Of a DNA stretch of 64,000 bases, positions 63,218 through 64,000 are shown piece after piece. This DNA is from Streptococcus sanguinis. Lineage in GTDB: Bacteria > Bacillota > Bacilli > Lactobacillales > Streptococcaceae. The stretch lies in the NCBI GenBank assembly GCA_013378335.1, contig CP040556.1, positions 496,001 through 560,000 on the forward strand, in the 5' to 3' direction. The notes under the pieces were generated by a model. That model saw only the letters and a program-made list of their open reading frames with translations. It searched no databases and had not been told where the DNA came from. Position 1 is the first letter of the stretch; every line of letters begins with the position of its first letter. Made by a program: the position numbers and the translations under genes.

Positions 63218-64000
63218 TTCAAATCGGCAAAATCTTTGCCGGGCGATATAAAATCATCAAGCAGATTGGCCGCGGAGGCATGGCAGATGTCTATCTGGCC
63301 AAGGACTTGATTTTGGATGGTGAGGAAGTTGCGGTAAAGGTTCTTAGGACCAATTACCAGACAGATCCTATTGCTGTTGCACGCTTCCAGCGGGAAGCCA
63401 AGGCGATGGCTGACTTGGACCATCCGCACATCGTTCGGATTACTGATATTGGAGAAGAAGACGGCCAGCAGTATCTGGCTATGGAATACGTGGCAGGTCT
63501 TGACCTCAAGCGCTATATCAAAGAGAATTCTCCGATTTCAAATGAAGAAGCAGTCAGAATCATGGGACAAATCTTGCTGGCGATGCGCTTGGCGCATACA
63601 CGCGGTATTGTCCATCGTGACCTGAAACCACAAAATGTCCTCTTGACCCCAGATGGCAATGCCAAGGTAACAGACTTTGGGATTGCGGTGGCCTTTGCGG
63701 AGACAAGTCTGACTCAGACTAACTCAATGCTAGGCTCAGTTCATTATCTATCGCCTGAGCAGGCACGTGGCTCTAAAGCAACTGTTCAGAGTGATATTTA
63801 TGCGATGGGGATTATTTTTTATGAGATGCTGACTGGTCATATCCCTTATGATGGGGATAGTGCCGTTACGATTGCCCTGCAGCATTTCCAAAAGCCGCTG
63901 CCATCCATCATTTCTGAAAATCCTAATGTGCCTCAGGCCTTGGAAAATGTCGTCATTAAGGCAACAGCCAAAAAACTGACGGATCGCTATCAGTCGGTTG
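63214..64000 (+). CDS. stkP: Ser/Thr protein kinase (StkP/PknB), N-terminal part
   Basis: Only the first 262 codons lie in the window; the frame is open at the edge. The Hanks-type kinase domain has [11 protein letters not shown] (P-loop), VAVKVL with the catalytic Lys, [11 protein letters not shown] and SPEQA (activation-segment end). The family continues with a membrane helix and extracellular PASTA repeats that sense wall precursors. Known streptococcal partners or substrates encoded nearby are Stp, MapZ and GpsB. SD AAGGAGGA precedes ATG 63214. Confidence 0.95.
   Translation, partial: MIQIGKIFAGRYKIIKQIGRGGMADVYLAKDLILDGEEVAVKVLRTNYQTDPIAVARFQREAKAMADLDHPHIVRITDIGEEDGQQYLAMEYVAGLDLKRYIKENSPISNEEAVRIMGQILLAMRLAHTRGIVHRDLKPQNVLLTPDGNAKVTDFGIAVAFAETSLTQTNSMLGSVHYLSPEQARGSKATVQSDIYAMGIIFYEMLTGHIPYDGDSAVTIALQHFQKPLPSIISENPNVPQALENVVIKATAKKLTDRYQSV

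Overview
The window reads as chromosomal DNA of an oral streptococcus of the sanguinis/mitis type, most likely Streptococcus sanguinis or a close relative. This is inferred from the protein sequences of NusA, IF2, RsmH, PBP2x, MapZ and LuxS and from gene neighbourhoods typical of the genus (rimP-nusA-ylxR-ylxQ-infB-rbfA; rsmH-ftsL-pbp2x-mraY; recU-pbp1a with gpsB-rnpB-methyltransferase-mapZ; gmk-rpoZ-priA-fmt-rsmB-stp-pknB). No database search was possible, so the species call is tentative.

Layout. 1-9.1 kb: end of trmB, the rimP-to-rbfA translation/transcription operon, nagA behind a palindromic operator, a small membrane protein, an aldo/keto reductase and an acetyltransferase. 9.1-14.5 kb: an accessory island with gene remnants, a DUF6261-like helical protein and an AT-rich two-gene module (PD-(D/E)xK nuclease plus DEAH helicase) that looks like a Hachiman/AbpAB-type anti-phage system. 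14.5-19 kb: a 1506-residue C5a-peptidase-like surface subtilase without a C-terminal LPXTG sorting signal. 19-23.4 kb: an IS1182-type transposase, a dispersed palindromic repeat and a low-GC MerR/MFS/NmrA cassette. 23.4-29.5 kb: a T-box leader, a gluzincin-like metalloprotein, glyQ-glyS with a partly duplicated glyQ start, DUF896, and a minus-strand XRE/DUF3278 cluster.

29.7-35.9 kb: the cell-division cluster rsmH-ftsL-pbp2x-mraY and a DEAD-box helicase. 36-42 kb: an amino-acid ABC transporter whose permease gene is frameshifted, DUF4059, trxB, pncB-nadE and a GNAT enzyme. 42-45.3 kb: ISL3 remnants, an HSL-type esterase and an IS110 element. 45.3-54.5 kb: pepC, pbp1a (frameshifted just before its transpeptidase serine), recU, ypsA-like, gpsB, the RNase P RNA gene, an unassigned structured intergenic region, an RNA methyltransferase, mapZ and luxS. 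54.9-64 kb: rny, gmk, rpoZ, priA, fmt, rsmB, stp and the start of the PASTA kinase gene, which runs off the window.

Functional themes. Much of the window serves cell-wall growth and division (PBP2x, PBP1a, MraY, FtsL, GpsB, MapZ, StkP/Stp) and RNA/translation work (NusA, IF2, RbfA, RimP, RNase P, RNase Y, GlyRS, Fmt, RsmB, RsmH). Accessory DNA sits at about 9-24 kb and 42-45 kb. Three near-identical copies of a ~165-bp palindromic repeat lie at 20.7, 34.3 and 53.9 kb. Two single-base frameshifts occur in otherwise intact genes and are either real mutations or assembly errors.
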